From Symbiodinium natans (lineage: Eukaryota; Sar; Dinophyceae; Suessiales; Symbiodiniaceae): 64,000 bases of DNA. The stretch covers positions 147,501 through 211,500 of the forward strand of contig CAJNDS010002487.1 in NCBI GenBank assembly GCA_905221605.1, given 5' to 3'. Of the stretch, positions 11,955-24,017 are shown in pieces (position 1 is the stretch's first letter; the number at the start of each line of letters is the position of its first letter). The notes under the pieces were generated by a model. That model was not told the origin of the DNA. It saw only the letters and a program-made list of their open reading frames with translations, and did not search any database. A program made the translations under genes and the position numbers.

Positions 11955-14900
11955 CTGGGGTTTAGGGCTTAGGGTTTAGGGTTTAGGGTTTAGGGTTTAG
12001 GATTTGGGGTTTAGGGTTCAGGGTTTAAGGGCGTGGGAGTTGGGAGTTGGGGTTGAGTGTTCAGGGATTTACCGTTCGGGGGTTTTACGGCGTTTGCATT
12101 GCTGATTTGCGGTTTGGGGCTTATCTGAAGAGCTCTAGCACTGCTTTTTCCAGGCTGCCCAAAAAGTTGAAGCTTTGAGCTTCTGCAGATGGTTTACCAC
12201 ATGTGACCGGAGCCTTTTTTCTTTTTTTTGCAAGTAACTTTTGAAAGTTGCATGTGTCTAGGCTACCTCTCCCGGCTTTCCTGGGGTTTAGGGCTCGCAC
12301 AAGGGCTTACTGTATCATAGGGTGTGGGCTTCTGGGAGTGTTGGGCTTCGGGTATCAGGGCAGGACTTTATTGAACTTGGAACCCTTGATAGCCCAAAAA
12401 TGAAAAATTCGTCCCAAGAATCCCTAAGAGCTAGAAACATGAGATGGTGGTTAGGATGGGTCCCGGGGCCTTTGATCGAGGCTCATCTAGCCTTCATTGA
12501 GCTTGTGTGTGGGATTGTTCAGATTCTTAGCCTCGGCGGAGGTGTTTTTTTTCTTACCTAAACCCTAAACCCTAAACCCTAAACCCTAAACCCTAAACCC
12601 TAAACCTTAAACCCTAAACCCTAAACCCTAAACCCTAAACCCTAAAGGTCAAGGGGTCGGCTTCGGGCCAAGCGGCGTGTGCGCTGAAACGCCGAGAAGC
12701 AACGCGGACCTGGCGTTGTGCTAGGGGCCTTGGGGTTTGGGGTTTAGGGTTTAGGGTTTAGGGTTTAGGGTTTACGGTTTAGGGATGAATTTGGGTTCCG
12801 TGCGGAGGCTTGTTTGGAAAGGTTCGCCGCAGCTTCTCAGGCCGCGAGGATACATTCCAGGCTCGCTTCGGCAAACCCTAAAGCCTAAACCCTAAACCCT
12901 AAACCGCTAAACTGTAATGAATATGCTCGGCATACTACGATGAGACCCAAGAAGGGGGCCATAATTTCGATCGATCCCCCTCGTAAAGCCGGGAGTGCAA
13001 ATCTCCCAAAGCTAGAAGCTGCGCTAAGCTGGGCCATAATAAACGACGATGCCAAGAGTTGAGAACCTCCGAAAGTCTAAGCTAATGAAGGAGATCTGAA
13101 ATACTTCAAAGGGTCTACCTTAGAAGGGGGTTTCAAAAGGGTTGAGGGCTGATTTATGAAGTGAAAGCCAAGACAGGAAGCCTCGCTAGGCAACATGGCA
13201 TAAATGCCGTCGGAAGCCTTTCAACGACCTTCAGTGAATCCAACGTGCACGCGGCAGGTCAACACATAAAACATACCAAGCCCTACAAGCACAGAACGGA
13301 ACACTCAACCTGGCTCCTTCTGTGGCCTTACTCAAACTCCCCAAAAAAATCCTCGAGCGGACGCGGTTGTCCTTCCCAGTCCATCGCATGACTGCTGCCA
13401 AGGCACACCACGATCAGGCGGTCCTGTTGGAGAGCCCCACGCGTCTTAACCCTCACCCAAGAGCATAAGCACTCTCAAGTCTGAACGATGACACTCGTCC
13501 TGCAACCTCTGTAAGGCCCGGGTTTCGGGTACGGGGTTTAGGGCACAGGTCCAAGTTGGTCGTTTGGGGTGGGACCCAGGTTTGCAAACGCGAGGGCAAA
13601 CTGCAGGAAGCCTACAGACTCAAGGGGTTAGGGTTTAAGTCTAGGGTCTGGGGTTTAGGGTTTAGGGTTTAGGGTTTCGGGTTTCGGGTTTCGGGTTTCG
13701 GGAACCACATAACCCCGAGCCCTCTAAACCCAAATCCCCTTCCCTACCCCCAAACAGAAAATTCGGGGACGGGGGGTTGAAGATTAGGAGCAGGGGATTG
13801 CCCTAAACCCTAAACCCAAAACCCAAAACCCTAAACCCTATTGCGCCCAAGCCCAACAAAGATCGCCTGCACCGCTGTGGAGGCCCCAATGGCTTGCTCC
13901 ACGTCGGCGCGAAACAGATCCGCCTCCGCTTATCTGCCAGCAAAGGGGCTTTTGGGTTCAGGGTTTAGGGTTTAGGGTTTAGGGTTTAGCGTTTAGGGTT
14001 TAAGCGTTCCCGAAAAGAGAGTGATTTCCGTTCAAGGCACTCTCTTCGCCGCTTCGAAAGAGGGCCCTAGCATCTACGACTTTGAGTTGGTTTAGGGTTT
14101 GGGGTTTAGGGTTTAGGGTTTAGGGCTTGGGGTTTAGGGTTTAGGGTTTAGGGTTTAGGGCTTAGGGCTTGGGGTTTGGGGTTTAGGGTTTAGGGTTCCC
14201 AGTGCGCCTGTGACGTCACAATCTGCTGCTTCTGAAAACGCCGCGCTTGGCTGAGGTGCAAGTTCTGGAAGAAGTTGTCACGGTTGTAACCTCTGAAAGG
14301 GGGCTTAGGGTTTAGGGTTTAGGGTTTAGGGTTTAGGGTTTAGGGTTTAGGGTTTAGGGTTTAGGGTTTAGGGTTAGGGTTTAGGGTTTAGTCTGATCCC
14401 AACATTGAGCCCTGACTTGGGAGGGGAGTTTGGGGGCTTTTTAAGAGATTTGGGGCCGCGGGGGCTGCGTGAGAGCAGAACGAACATCCGAAGCTTCCTA
14501 TGCTTCTCTGCATCAGACCCTAAACCCTAAACCCTAAACCCTGAACCCTAAACCCTAAACCCTAAACCCTAAACCCTAAACCCTAAACCCTAAACCCTAA
14601 ACCCTACGAGAGGTCACACGGGGAAGTAACCCTTGGGCGCCCCCGCCCGCCAGATGCACCCCCGCCGCGGCTGCAGCCGCCGCGCCGACTTCCATGGCCG
14701 CGCGGCGGAGGATGGAAAACAAGGGCAGCTAATTCGTTTAGGGTTTAGGGTTTAGGGTTGAGGGTTGAGGGTTTAGGGTTTAGTGTTTAGGGTTTAGGGT
14801 TTAGGGTTTAGGGTTTAGGGTTTAGGGGTGTGGCAGCCCTACTTCGACTCATTGGCCGTGTCAAGATAGCGCCACCTCATGGGCTTAGAGCTTATAGAGC

Positions 14901-15355
14901 TTGTGGGCTTGAGGGCTGTAGCTTTTGTGGGTCTTTAGGGTTTAGGGTTTAGGGTTTAGGGTTTAGGGCTTAGGGTTTTGGGTTTTGGGTTTTGTGTGGG
15001 GCTTTTAGGGGTTCGGGGCTTCAGGGTTCAGCGTTGAGGGTGTTTACGGCCTGGGCTTCTAGGGCAGGGCTGCAGGGTTTGATGGTCGAGCTTTGCGCTT
15101 TGAGGCTTGGGCTCTTCCCTTTACACGCAGGGCTAAGGCAGTGCTGCTCTGTGCGTAGATGAAACTTTGTCGGGGGCACTGTGGTTCAACCTAAGCTAGG
15201 TACGCCCTTGGGATATTTCATCTCTTCCCTTCTTGGGTTTGCGAGGATCATATAGACCCTAAACCCTAGACCCTAAACCCTAAACCCTAAACCCTAAACC
15301 CTAAACCCTAAACCCTAAACCCTAAACCCTAAACCCTAAACCCTGAACCCGAGCA
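11955..15355. repeat. ITR cluster 6
   Basis: Arrays at about 11961-12030 (G), 12556-12645 (C), 12732-12786 (G), 12873-12907 (C), 13640-13703 (G, ending in GGGTTTC units), 13801-13840 (C), 13950-14006 (G), 14091-14197 (G), 14302-14391 (G), 14516-14606 (C), 14737-14830 (G), 14934-14990 (G) and 15255-15352 (C). The longest spacer, 12910-13630, holds only short unrecognised ORFs. Confidence 0.9.
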
Positions 15356-15928
15356 TCTTTCAGAGGGTTTTAGGGGCCATCCACCTAAAATCCACTGCTC
15401 TTGGCAGCGCACAGCTGAGAAATGCGGGCGCAGCGGGCCCAAGGAAAGTGTCGGGGGCCTCCCATCTAACTCGTCTTCCACGTTCGAAGAGACCTTAAAC
15501 CCTAAACCCTAAACCCTAAAGCTTAAACCTTGTGCTCTTTACATAGAGAGGAGGCAGAGAACCCCAATAAACCCTGAGGACACCAAGGGCTACTTCAAGA
15601 ACCCAAAGCCAACTTTCTTGCCGCTTGCCTAAGAATGCTGGAAGGCTGTTCGGGGATGTTACAATCATAGCCTACTATGAAAGAGTAGGTTTGGGGGGTC
15701 TTCATGTAGTAGCTTCGGGGCAACAGACGATCCAAAACAACCAACCAACCTCCAAGTGTGACGGAACATTGGACGGCCCTAAACCCTAAGCCTCGAAGTT
15801 GCTATTTAGGGATTTAGCCTGTTGAGAACCTGGTGGCTTAGGGTTTCGGCTTGAGAGAATTTCGGGGTCTAGGTGCAAGGTATCTCCGTCAATTCAGGGA
15901 TGTTGGGCCCTCTGGATACCAATGTAGT

Positions 15929-16103
15929 ACTTAGAGGTTCATGGGTAGCTATAAGTAGGGTTCTAAGTACCCTAAATAAGGTCAAAACCAATCATAATTC
16001 TTGCTGCTCTACGTACCCTAAACCCTAAACCCTAAACCCTAAACCCTAAACCCTAAACCCTAAACCCTAAACCCTATGTAACTGGCCATGAACCTTCAAG
16101 TAG
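15929..16103. mobile_element. MITE-like family H copy interrupted by a telomeric array
   Basis: The left arm and middle run to about 16014, then a CCCTAAA array (16015-16076), then the last part of the right arm (GGCCATGAACCTTCAAGTAG, 16084-16103). Confidence 0.8.
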
Positions 16104-16695
16104 TCACTTGGTCCCTGGACGCACAGCGCTCATCAGGGGCGTCTCGCCACTGGCGTCGGGGCGCGCCACTTTGGCGCCTCTTTTCCAGGGTTCAGAGTGT
16201 AAACCCTAAACCCAAAACCCTAAACCCTAAACCTTTAACCCCCCCCCCAATAGAGGCTTAACTTTTATGGCTCCCTTAATATGAAATTAGAGGAACCCTA
16301 AACTTATGAAGTGATAAAGCTGTAGTAAAGTCCCACCTAGTTTTCCAGGGTTCAGAGTTTGGGGAAGCTTAGGGATGCAAGAGCAAGCAGAGGCTGAAAA
16401 GGCTTCGTCTGGGGTTGGGGAGACTTGGGGATTGAGTTTGGCTGAACGTCCCTAAACCCCAAACCCTAAACCCCAAACCCTAAACCCTAAACCCTAAACC
16501 CTAAACCCTAAACCCTAAACCCTAAACCCTAAACCCTGAACCCTAAACCCTGAACCCTGAACCCTGAACCCTGAAGACATCATCCAGACGACCCACCACC
16601 GGCATTTGCACCATCACCACCACCTTACAACTATGCTTTGCGGGAGCCGGGGTTATAAGTAGATGGGTTTAGGGCATAGGGTTTGGGGTTTAGGG

Positions 16696-16822
16696 CTACT
16701 TGAAGGTCCATGGGCAGTTCTAAGTGGGGTTAGAAGCAGGGTAACCTGCCATTCGAACTGGTTACAACCTTATTTAGGGTACCTATAACCCTACTCACAA
16801 CTACCCATGAACCTCCAAGTAG
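16696..16822. mobile_element. MITE-like family H copy
   Basis: A 127-bp full copy, CTACTTGAAGGTCCATGGGC to CCATGAACCTCCAAGTAG, both arms intact. Confidence 0.9.
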
Positions 16823-16853
16823 CAACCAGTCCCATAACCAGTCCAAGAAACCC

Positions 16854-16930
16854 TAAACCCTATAAACCCTAAGCTACCCAAGTTTAGGGTTTAGGGTTTA
16901 GGTAAACCCTATAAACCCTAAGCTACCCAA
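16854..16930. repeat. TTTAGGG array flanked by 28-bp direct repeats
   Basis: A 21-bp array of three heptamers (16882-16902) lies between two identical 28-bp copies (16854-16881 and 16903-16930) that contain ATAAACCCTAAGCTACCCAA. This has the form of an insertion with target duplication. Confidence 0.9.
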
Positions 16931-18224
16931 AAGCCTTGGACTCACGTAGGCACGTCACTCTGGGCGATCGGTGCGAGGCGTCAAAAGCTGACGATTCTCT
17001 GAAGGCTGAACGTCCCAAACCCTTGTTTCCCTAAACCCTGCGCCCCCCAACCCCTAAACCTAAACCTAAACCCTAAACCCCTAACAGGGTATAGGGCGGT
17101 GAAGGGAGTCTCGGATTCAGGCTATGTTTAGGGCTTAGGGCTTGGGGTGTAAGGCTTCGGGTAAACCCTAAACCCTAAACCCTAAACCCTAAACCCTAAA
17201 CCCTAAACCCTAAACAAAAAACCCTAAACCCTAAAAACCAAACCCTAAACCCTAAACCCTAGTCTAGGGCTTAGGGTGTAGGGCTTAGGGTTTTACTTTG
17301 GGAAGCGGCAATTTTTTCGGTCAGCCACTTTACGAAGTCCGGGGCTCCTCTTCGCACGCACATCTCAATAAACGCTTGAGTCCTAGGCTGCCTTGAGAGG
17401 GTTCAGGGTTTAGGGTTTAGGGTTTAGGATTTAGGGTTTAGGGTTTAGGGTTTAGGGTTTAGGGTTTAGGGTTTAGGGTTTAGGGCTTCCGGTTTAGGGG
17501 TTGTCGGGCTCAGGGCTTGGGGTTCGAGACCGCTCTCCTTCCCGTCATTACAGTCTCTTGGGGGCGGAAGGGATACTGGACTCTGCAAACGGAAGATTCG
17601 TTGACTGGAGCTACAGTCCTAAGCCCCAAGCCCGAGTCCCTAAACCCAACCACCCCTTTGGCTGCAGGGACCTCTAATATCGTCCCCAAAATAACGGGAT
17701 TCCCTTATAAGGAGGATCCCAATAAGGTGCCCCTAATTTTGAGAACCCCGCTATGGCTTATGGGGCTAAGCGCTACGTTGACAAGGAACGGCGGAAGCCC
17801 CCGAGCCCTGCCCCAGCCTGCATCGAGCAGCACCTGCACGACTTCCACGGCCTTTTGCACGGCTTCGTGTGCTCGTTTTTTGGGATGTCTTTGCCCGAAG
17901 AGCCTGCACCATGTTATAGAAAGTTATATTCATAAGTTACCATAATATAGCTACTGACATTCCGTTACTGCCATATAGTACACCACATTCCTCAAATTCC
18001 CCCAACTAAGGGACACCTGGGCGCAGGTGAAATCAAAGCGGCCGGAAACCGAACCTCCATCTCCTCGCCTTCGGAAAGAAGCGCGGCCTGGGGTGCAAGG
18101 CTTCGGTGGGCTTTTGCTTGGAGGTTCGTGGTACTGATGAACCAATGAGAGCTGTACTTGTTTAGGGTTTAGGGGTATTAGGGTATTAGGGTTTAGGGTT
18201 TAGGGTTTAGGGTTTAGGCACTCT

Positions 18225-18514
18225 TAAGCCCCCTAAGTGCCCTGAGATGGTTCTATGTACAGTTATAAGTACAGCTATAATTGGTTAGTAAGTACCATGA
18301 ACCTCCAAGGAGGTTCATGGGTAGTCAGAAGTAGGATTATCCTTAAGTAAGGTTATAACCAGTTACAAATATCCCAAAACTCTGAACCCTACATGCAGGT
18401 TCACGGGCAGTTAGAAGTCAGGCTATAAGTACCCTGAATAAGGTTATAACCAGTTATCATCAAGGTTATCCGACTTAAAACCACACTTATAGCTACCCAT
18501 GAACCTGCAAGTAG
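18225..18514. mobile_element. cluster of two or three MITE-like family H copies
   Basis: One element ends ACCATGAACCTCCAAG (about 18309) and the next begins GGAGGTTCATGGGTAG with shared bases. A further arm pair (GCAGGTTCACGGGCAG ... ATGAACCTGCAAGTAG) closes at 18514. Nested or tandem insertion. Confidence 0.8.
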
Positions 18515-18947
18515 GGCTGCGGGCTTAGAAGTTTTAGGGTGTTTTTGCGGTTTAGGGGTTTGGAGCTCCGGGTTCAGAAGTTGAAGCGTACTTAAGTAAT
18601 TACTTAGGGTTTCGGGTCCAGGGGTTGAGGGTTTAGGCTTCGGGGCTTAGGGTTCAGGGTTTAGGGTTCAGGGCTTTGGGAGTAGAGTCCTCATGGCCCG
18701 ATGTGCCACATAACCCTCAAGTTCCGAAAACTTGAATGGGATGCAGTTGATGATGCGGCCTCACCACCAGGGTTCCACAAGCTACATTGGACCCCCCCCT
18801 TGGACCATCCCACACTCTAAGGCCCCAAGCCCTACCAACCCTACGAGCATGTAACCTGTGATCCAGAACCCCCAAACTCCCGTACATCCACAGCTCTCTA
18901 GTTCTCTCTTGTCTCCCTTAGCCCTCAACCCTGCAGATACTTGAAGG

Positions 18948-19070
18948 TGCATGAGTAGTTATAAGTGGGTTATATTATAGGCAGGGTAACTATAAGACGA
19001 TAACTAAAACTGTTTATAATTTTAGGGTACAAGTTTATAACCCTACTTAGAACTACCCATAAACCTGCAG
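18948..19070. mobile_element. MITE-like family H copy
   Basis: TACTTGAAGGTGCATGAGTA to ACCCATAAACCTGCAG; the interior is more diverged. Confidence 0.8.
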
Positions 19071-20399
19071 GCCAAGGCTTGAAACCCTAAACCCCAAACC
19101 CTAAACCCTAAACCCTAAACCCAGAAAGCATAAGGAAGCGGCCAGGTGAAGCAGAGTGCTGTTGCGGCCCGGGTTTGGCCTTCGCGTGGCTTTGGGGGGG
19201 CATCGGGTCCTAGAGGAATCCTTGGATATAATATGGGGGTTTAGGGTTTGGGGATTCGGGGTTTTGGGGTTTAGGGTTTGGGCTTTAGGGTTTAGGGCTT
19301 AGGGTTTAGAGTTTTCGGGTTTAGATGGGGAGGGTGGGGATTGGGGAGGAGGCGGTGCCCGAAATACCCCAATGGCTCAAAGGATCAGAGGGGGAGTTGG
19401 GAATCCTTTCGGATGCCGTTGGGGTTCAGGGTTCAGGGTTCAGGGTTCAGGGTTTAGGGTTCAGGGTTTAGGGTTTAGGGTTCAGGGTTTAGGGAACTTT
19501 CAGGACTTTCGGTCGTCATCGCGCCCCCTGGAGATATGAACCTGTGAACGGAACCCTTCCTCGGCCTGTCTCATCTTCCGGAATCTCCCTGTCACACCTT
19601 CAGACCCAACCTCTGTTTCCAAGCCACTAAGAACTCACCCTCGCGACCCTGTCCAACCTTCAGGGCACCTCGGGGCTTGAACATCTGGACGCAAAAAGGG
19701 CCGTTCTATAGAGTCATGTAGCACCCTTAACAACAAGGACCCCCAAAAACCCTAAATCCTAAACCCTGAACCTGCCGAAGCCCTAAATTAGAGAACTACC
19801 CAGACTGCTCTTGGCGAGCCGTCTACCAAGTCTCTCTCTCTCTCTCTCTCTGCTGGGGCTCCCTGCGGCACCAGGCAGTCCACAGGAGCTCCTGCCTGTC
19901 CACAACCGACGACATGCTGAGACCCCTTTTGAGGTTATAATCCTTGTGGTTTAGGGCCCCTAAACCCTAAACCCTAAACCCTAAACCCTAAACCCTAAAC
20001 CCTAAACCCTAAACCCTAAACCCTAACACTTGGACCTGAGGCATGAGGGCGAGTCTTGAGCCCAACGGTCCAACTTCACAGGCGCTTCGGCCTCCCATGG
20101 GTCCTTCACAACAGGGTTTAGGGTTTAGGGTTTAGGAATGAAGGGTCCACACTACAGAAATATTCAGCAAACACCCCAACCCCCTCGACACAGCTGCTGT
20201 TACTAGGGAATTCTGGAATGATGTACCTTCTATCTCCACCTATAAAAGCCTTCAAGAGATCATGTGGGGCACCTTCATGCCCTTGTTCCCCACCAAAGAA
20301 CCAGCAAGTTTGCTAAACCCTAAACCCTAAACCCTAAACCCTAAACCCTAAACCCTAAACCCTAAACACTGAACCCTAAACACTGGCCCTCAAAGCCTT

Positions 20400-20965
20400 C
20401 GCAACTCTCAGGGACGGGAGGTTGCTGCGCAGCACGGCGTCCAACCTAAAGCAGAGCCCGCTCTGCGAGTCCAAAAAAAGCCGTCAGACTTGTCAGCATG
20501 CAGTGGTCCTTCTGAAGCATACATGCAACACATGTCAGATGTTCCGTTCCCCTGTCCTTTACGAACTTAGAAGGCTCTACTTCAAGAGACCACAGACCTT
20601 GAGCCTACGTGCTAGGGGAGAAGGCAAGAAGTCTGATCTTCAAAACCCCAAGCTCACAAAGTGTCAAGACTTCCAATCGAGAAAGCTGAACTCGGAGCTC
20701 AAAGGAACTGACGGCGCTGGTGTTTTGGCTTTGCTGGGATCCTTGATGCGGGGCGAAGCCTCAAAGCCAAATAACTCACAACTCCAAGCTTTCAGGGTCT
20801 ACAGCGGCAGCTTTAGTGTTTATGGGGCTAGGGTGGAGTGTGCAGACTGCAGCTTGCATATGTATATATATATATGTATATACATATATATATACATATA
20901 TATCCCTCGCGCGTCCAAAAAAAACCGAGGAACCCCCTCAAATTCAATGCCCAAGCACCCCAAAC
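20400..20965. other. spacer with an unrecognised 191-codon ORF
   Basis: An ORF on the plus strand (20422-20997) is Ser/Lys/Arg-rich and ends inside a TATATG microsatellite (about 20856-20903). The first 140 codons are not obviously low-complexity, but there is no recognisable motif and the 3' part is repeat-derived. I do not call it a gene. Confidence 0.3.
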
Positions 20966-20968
20966 ATG

Positions 20969-21090
20969 CTTGGAGGTTCACGGGTAGTTATCAGTAGGGC
21001 TAGAAGTACTCTAAACAATATTATAACCAGCTATATTTACAGCTACCTTACTTCAAACCCACTTCTAACTACGCATGAACCTTCAAGTAG
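20969..21090. mobile_element. MITE-like family H copy
   Basis: CTTGGAGGTTCACGGGTAGT to CGCATGAACCTTCAAGTAG, 122 bp. It lies about a dozen bases upstream of the interrupted family L element at 21103. Confidence 0.85.
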
Positions 21091-21102
21091 AGTCAAGGGT
21101 AA

Positions 21103-21209
21103 TATAGGGGCCTTCACAACTAGAATAGGGTTAAACCCTAAACCCTAAACCCTAAACCCTAAACCCTAAACCCTAAACCCTATTACAGCATAACCATAAA
21201 GGGACAAGC
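21103..21209. mobile_element. MITE-like family L copy interrupted by a telomeric array
   Basis: AATATAGGGGCCTTC... up to AATAGGGTT (about 21132), then CCCTAAA units (21133-21182), then ATTACAGCATAACCATAAAG, which matches the next part of the family L interior. The 3' end of the element is missing. Confidence 0.65.
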
Positions 21210-22189
21210 GCCTCCACTTCGAGCGTCAGAGGCCCGGGCAGATCGGGCGCGCAGTGCTGCGCCCGCGTGCTGTTGGGAGCTTCGGCGCCGCCTCTTCCAG
21301 CCACCAGACCCAAGGACTCAAGATCTCGGGTTTAGATTCTTGGGTTTCTTGGGTTTCTTGGGTTTCTTGGGTTTCTTGGGTTTCTTGGGTTTCTTGGGTT
21401 TAGGGTTTTAGGGTTTAGGATTTTAGGGTTTAGGGTTGATTCGTGGGACAGCAGATCTGACCAGTGAGTGCAGGCACGACTCAGACAAAAATGGGCAGGA
21501 AAACCCAGAACCCCTTGGTTCAGGGTTTAGGGTTTGGGGTTTAGGTTTTAGGGTTTAGGGTTTGGGGTTTCGGGTTTAGGGTTTAGGGTTTACCTAGAAC
21601 CCTTGGGCCCTAGACACTTAAGCTCCTTAAGCCCTGAACCCTCAAGCCCTCAGCCCTTAACCCTTAAGCCCCTGAAGCCCCTTATAGAACCCTAAGCCCC
21701 TTAAGCCGCTTAAGCCGCTTAAGCCCCTTAAGCCCCTTAAGCCCCTAAGCCCCTTATGTAACCCTGAGCTCCTTAAACCCTGAACCCTCGAGCCCCTCAA
21801 GACCCTTAGCGCCTTAACCCTTAAGCCCCTTATGCCCCTAAGTCCCTTAACCCTAAGCTCCTTAAACCCTGAGCCCTTGAACCCCTAGAGATGTTAAGCT
21901 CCCCGGCTGCGGCTCAAGATTTGAGCCGCTGGCACCTGCTGGGGCGTAGTTTAGGGTTTAGGGCTCAGGGTTTAAGGGTTATTAAAGGTTGAGGGTTTAG
22001 GGTTTAGGGGTTTAGGGGGTAGGGCTTTCATGCTACAAATATTGAACACCTGGCGGGTTTAGGGCTCCGGGCATTAGGGTTCACGGGTTTCGGCGTGCTA
22101 GGGTTAAGGGTTTTGGTGGTTTTTAAGGGTTTAGGGGCCGTTGAGGATTAACTCACATGAGGTTTAGGGTTTGGGGTTTGAGGAATTTG

Positions 22190-22745
22190 GGGTTTCGGGC
22201 TTCAGGGTCTTTGTCGGGGGGGGTTGAAGAGCTTCGTGGGGGCTGGGGTTCTTGGAAGCATCACGCGAAAAGGGACCTGAGACTTTCAAGATGTACTGGC
22301 CAAGCGCACGAGGAGAAACCAGTTTGTGCCTCGAAAATTGATCTGCCGTGAAAGGACTATTCTGCAGCTGCGGACAATGTAGCGCCATAAGGATTGAACC
22401 AATTAGCCTCGCGTCTCATCGTGTGCAACCACAACTCCATATCCGGCAAACTTCCTGCACCCAGACTGTTGGGGTTCGGTCCTTCCTAATCGCTTCAGCA
22501 GGCGAAAGTGCTTCTAAACGGTTGCTGTGACACAAGCTTACCCCCAAACTACTGCTGCTCAGATGTTTGGGTGATTGAGCTCGAGGTTCGCAAACAAACC
22601 ACTGCAAAATCCACCTCAAACACACGGGAAAAAATAGGGGCGTCCCTTTTGTAACCAAAATAGAATCCCCTCATTAAAGGGACCCCGAAAAAGGGTACCC
22701 CTGTTGTCGGACACCCCCATTTCAGGAGCAGGGAGCCAACCGCCC
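22190..22745. other. spacer with MITE-like 3' part
   Basis: Short ORFs of 60-80 codons on both strands, none recognised. The last part (about 22650-22725) is a copy of the GGTACC/GTAAACCCCC palindromic family, in reverse orientation. Confidence 0.4.
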
Positions 22746-22949
22746 CTCTTAAACCCTAAACCCTAAACCCTAAACCCTAAACCCTAAACCCTAAACCCTA
22801 AACCCCAAACCCCAAACCCTAAACCCTAAACCCTGCCCTGGGGCCGGCCTTCCAGGCTTGCAGCGCGCGACCGAGTGGACTCAGCCCCTCGGGGCCCTTG
22901 AAAGAGCGGAAATAAAGGGGAGATCCTGCAAATATGTAAAAACCTGAAA

Positions 22950-23235
22950 TAGATTTCTTAAAATATGTATTTATATATATAAATATGTATATATATATAT
23001 ATACATATATATATATAAACATAAATATAACACAACATCTACATATAAATATTAAATATGAATATATAAATATAAAGAAATATAAATATACAAATGTAAA
23101 TATATAAATATAATTATATAAATATAAATATAAATACAACATGTATACATATATATATATATGACCATATATATATATATATAGTGTGTGTGTATGCATG
23201 CATAGATACACATATATATATATATACACATACCT
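22950..23235. repeat. AT-rich TATA/ATAAATAT low-complexity block
   Basis: About 285 bp of TA dinucleotide runs alternating with TATAAATATAAA-type units, in otherwise GC-balanced DNA. The Tyr/Ile-rich ORFs on the minus strand (up to 152 codons) are products of the repeat. Confidence 0.95.
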
Positions 23236-23889
23236 GTACAGAAGAGGCCGCAGCAGGTTTGCTCTCCAGAAGAGCACATGTGAGGCCTATAATGGGCTTC
23301 GACATGGTGTCGGGGCGGGGGCTCGATATGGGACAGGCCGGAATCAGTTCGGGATAAGCTGCAGAGGTCCCACAACCCCACATGAAATTCGGGGGTGCCT
23401 TCTTGGGGCCCTTGCTCTAGGGGAATCCTACTATTTTTGGGCTCTATATTGGCGTAAACCCCCTAAACCCTAAACCATGAACCCTAAAGCCTGAACCCTA
23501 AACCCCTACTTGCGGGTCTTGATGGGGGGGCCCCTATTTTCGGAAACCCCCACCATCCCTTCAGCGGCCCCGGCCGGGTCGTTCAAGATCTGCCACTGGC
23601 TGGCGCTGCGCGAGGCCTCGGTTGCGTTTAGGGTTTAGGGTTTAGGGTTTAGGGTTTAGGGTTTAGGGTTTAGGGTTTAGGGTTTAGGGTTTAGGGTTTA
23701 GGGTTTAGGGTTTAGGGTTCAGGGTTCAGGGTTCAGGGTTCAGGGTTTAGGGTTTAGGGTTTAGGGTTTCGGGCTTAGGGTTTACGATTTAGGGTTTCGG
23801 GTGACTTTTGCAAGGGGGTGCGCTGAGAAAAGGTCTCAATCACAGAGGGCAGGCAGAGATTCCCCCCAAACTCTCTGAGTGCCTGGAAC

Positions 23890-24017
23890 TTGAGATGTTC
23901 CCACTTATACTAAACAATCCTTTATAAGGATTCGAATAGCAGATACTTTCATAGGGATTAGAGTAGGGTGTCCTAAAATCCCTATGAAGGACTGCTAGTA
24001 TAAGAGGGAACATCCCG
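23890..24017. mobile_element. MITE-like family A copy
   Basis: TTGAGATGTTCCC...GGGAACATCCC, 128 bp, with a longer interior that forms a second hairpin (AGGATTCGAA side). Confidence 0.8.

Larger units (their letters stand above)
15490..19125. repeat. ITR cluster 7
   Basis: Arrays at about 15494-15533 (C), 16015-16076 (C, inside a MITE), 16201-16235 (C), 16451-16576 (C), 16882-16902 (G), 17038-17085 (C), 17163-17262 (C), 17400-17490 (G), 18161-18219 (G), 18600-18680 (G, degenerate) and 19082-19123 (C). The spacer 17490-18150 carries an ORF of 142 codons without recognisable content, part of which overlaps a MITE-like segment. Confidence 0.88.
19220..22185. repeat. ITR cluster 8
   Basis: Arrays at about 19235-19325 (G), 19425-19495 (G, GGGTTCA units), 19960-20026 (C), 20114-20136 (G), 20315-20388 (C), 21133-21182 (C, inside a MITE-like element), 21340-21440 (G, starting with GGGTTTCTT units), 21520-21594 (G) and 21952-22015 (G). 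At 21601-21890 a CCCTTAAGC-type repeat replaces the heptamer. (TC)n is at about 19831-19851. Confidence 0.88.

Noticed and set aside
19365-19385. Possible relic of the dinoflagellate spliced leader (AATGGCTCAAAGG)
   Set aside because: Only about nine bases match the 3' part of the leader as I remember it, with a mismatch near its end; easily chance.
22819-23381. Minus-strand ORFs of 89-152 codons rich in Tyr and Ile
   Set aside because: They are translations of the TA/TATAAA low-complexity block and have no independent support.
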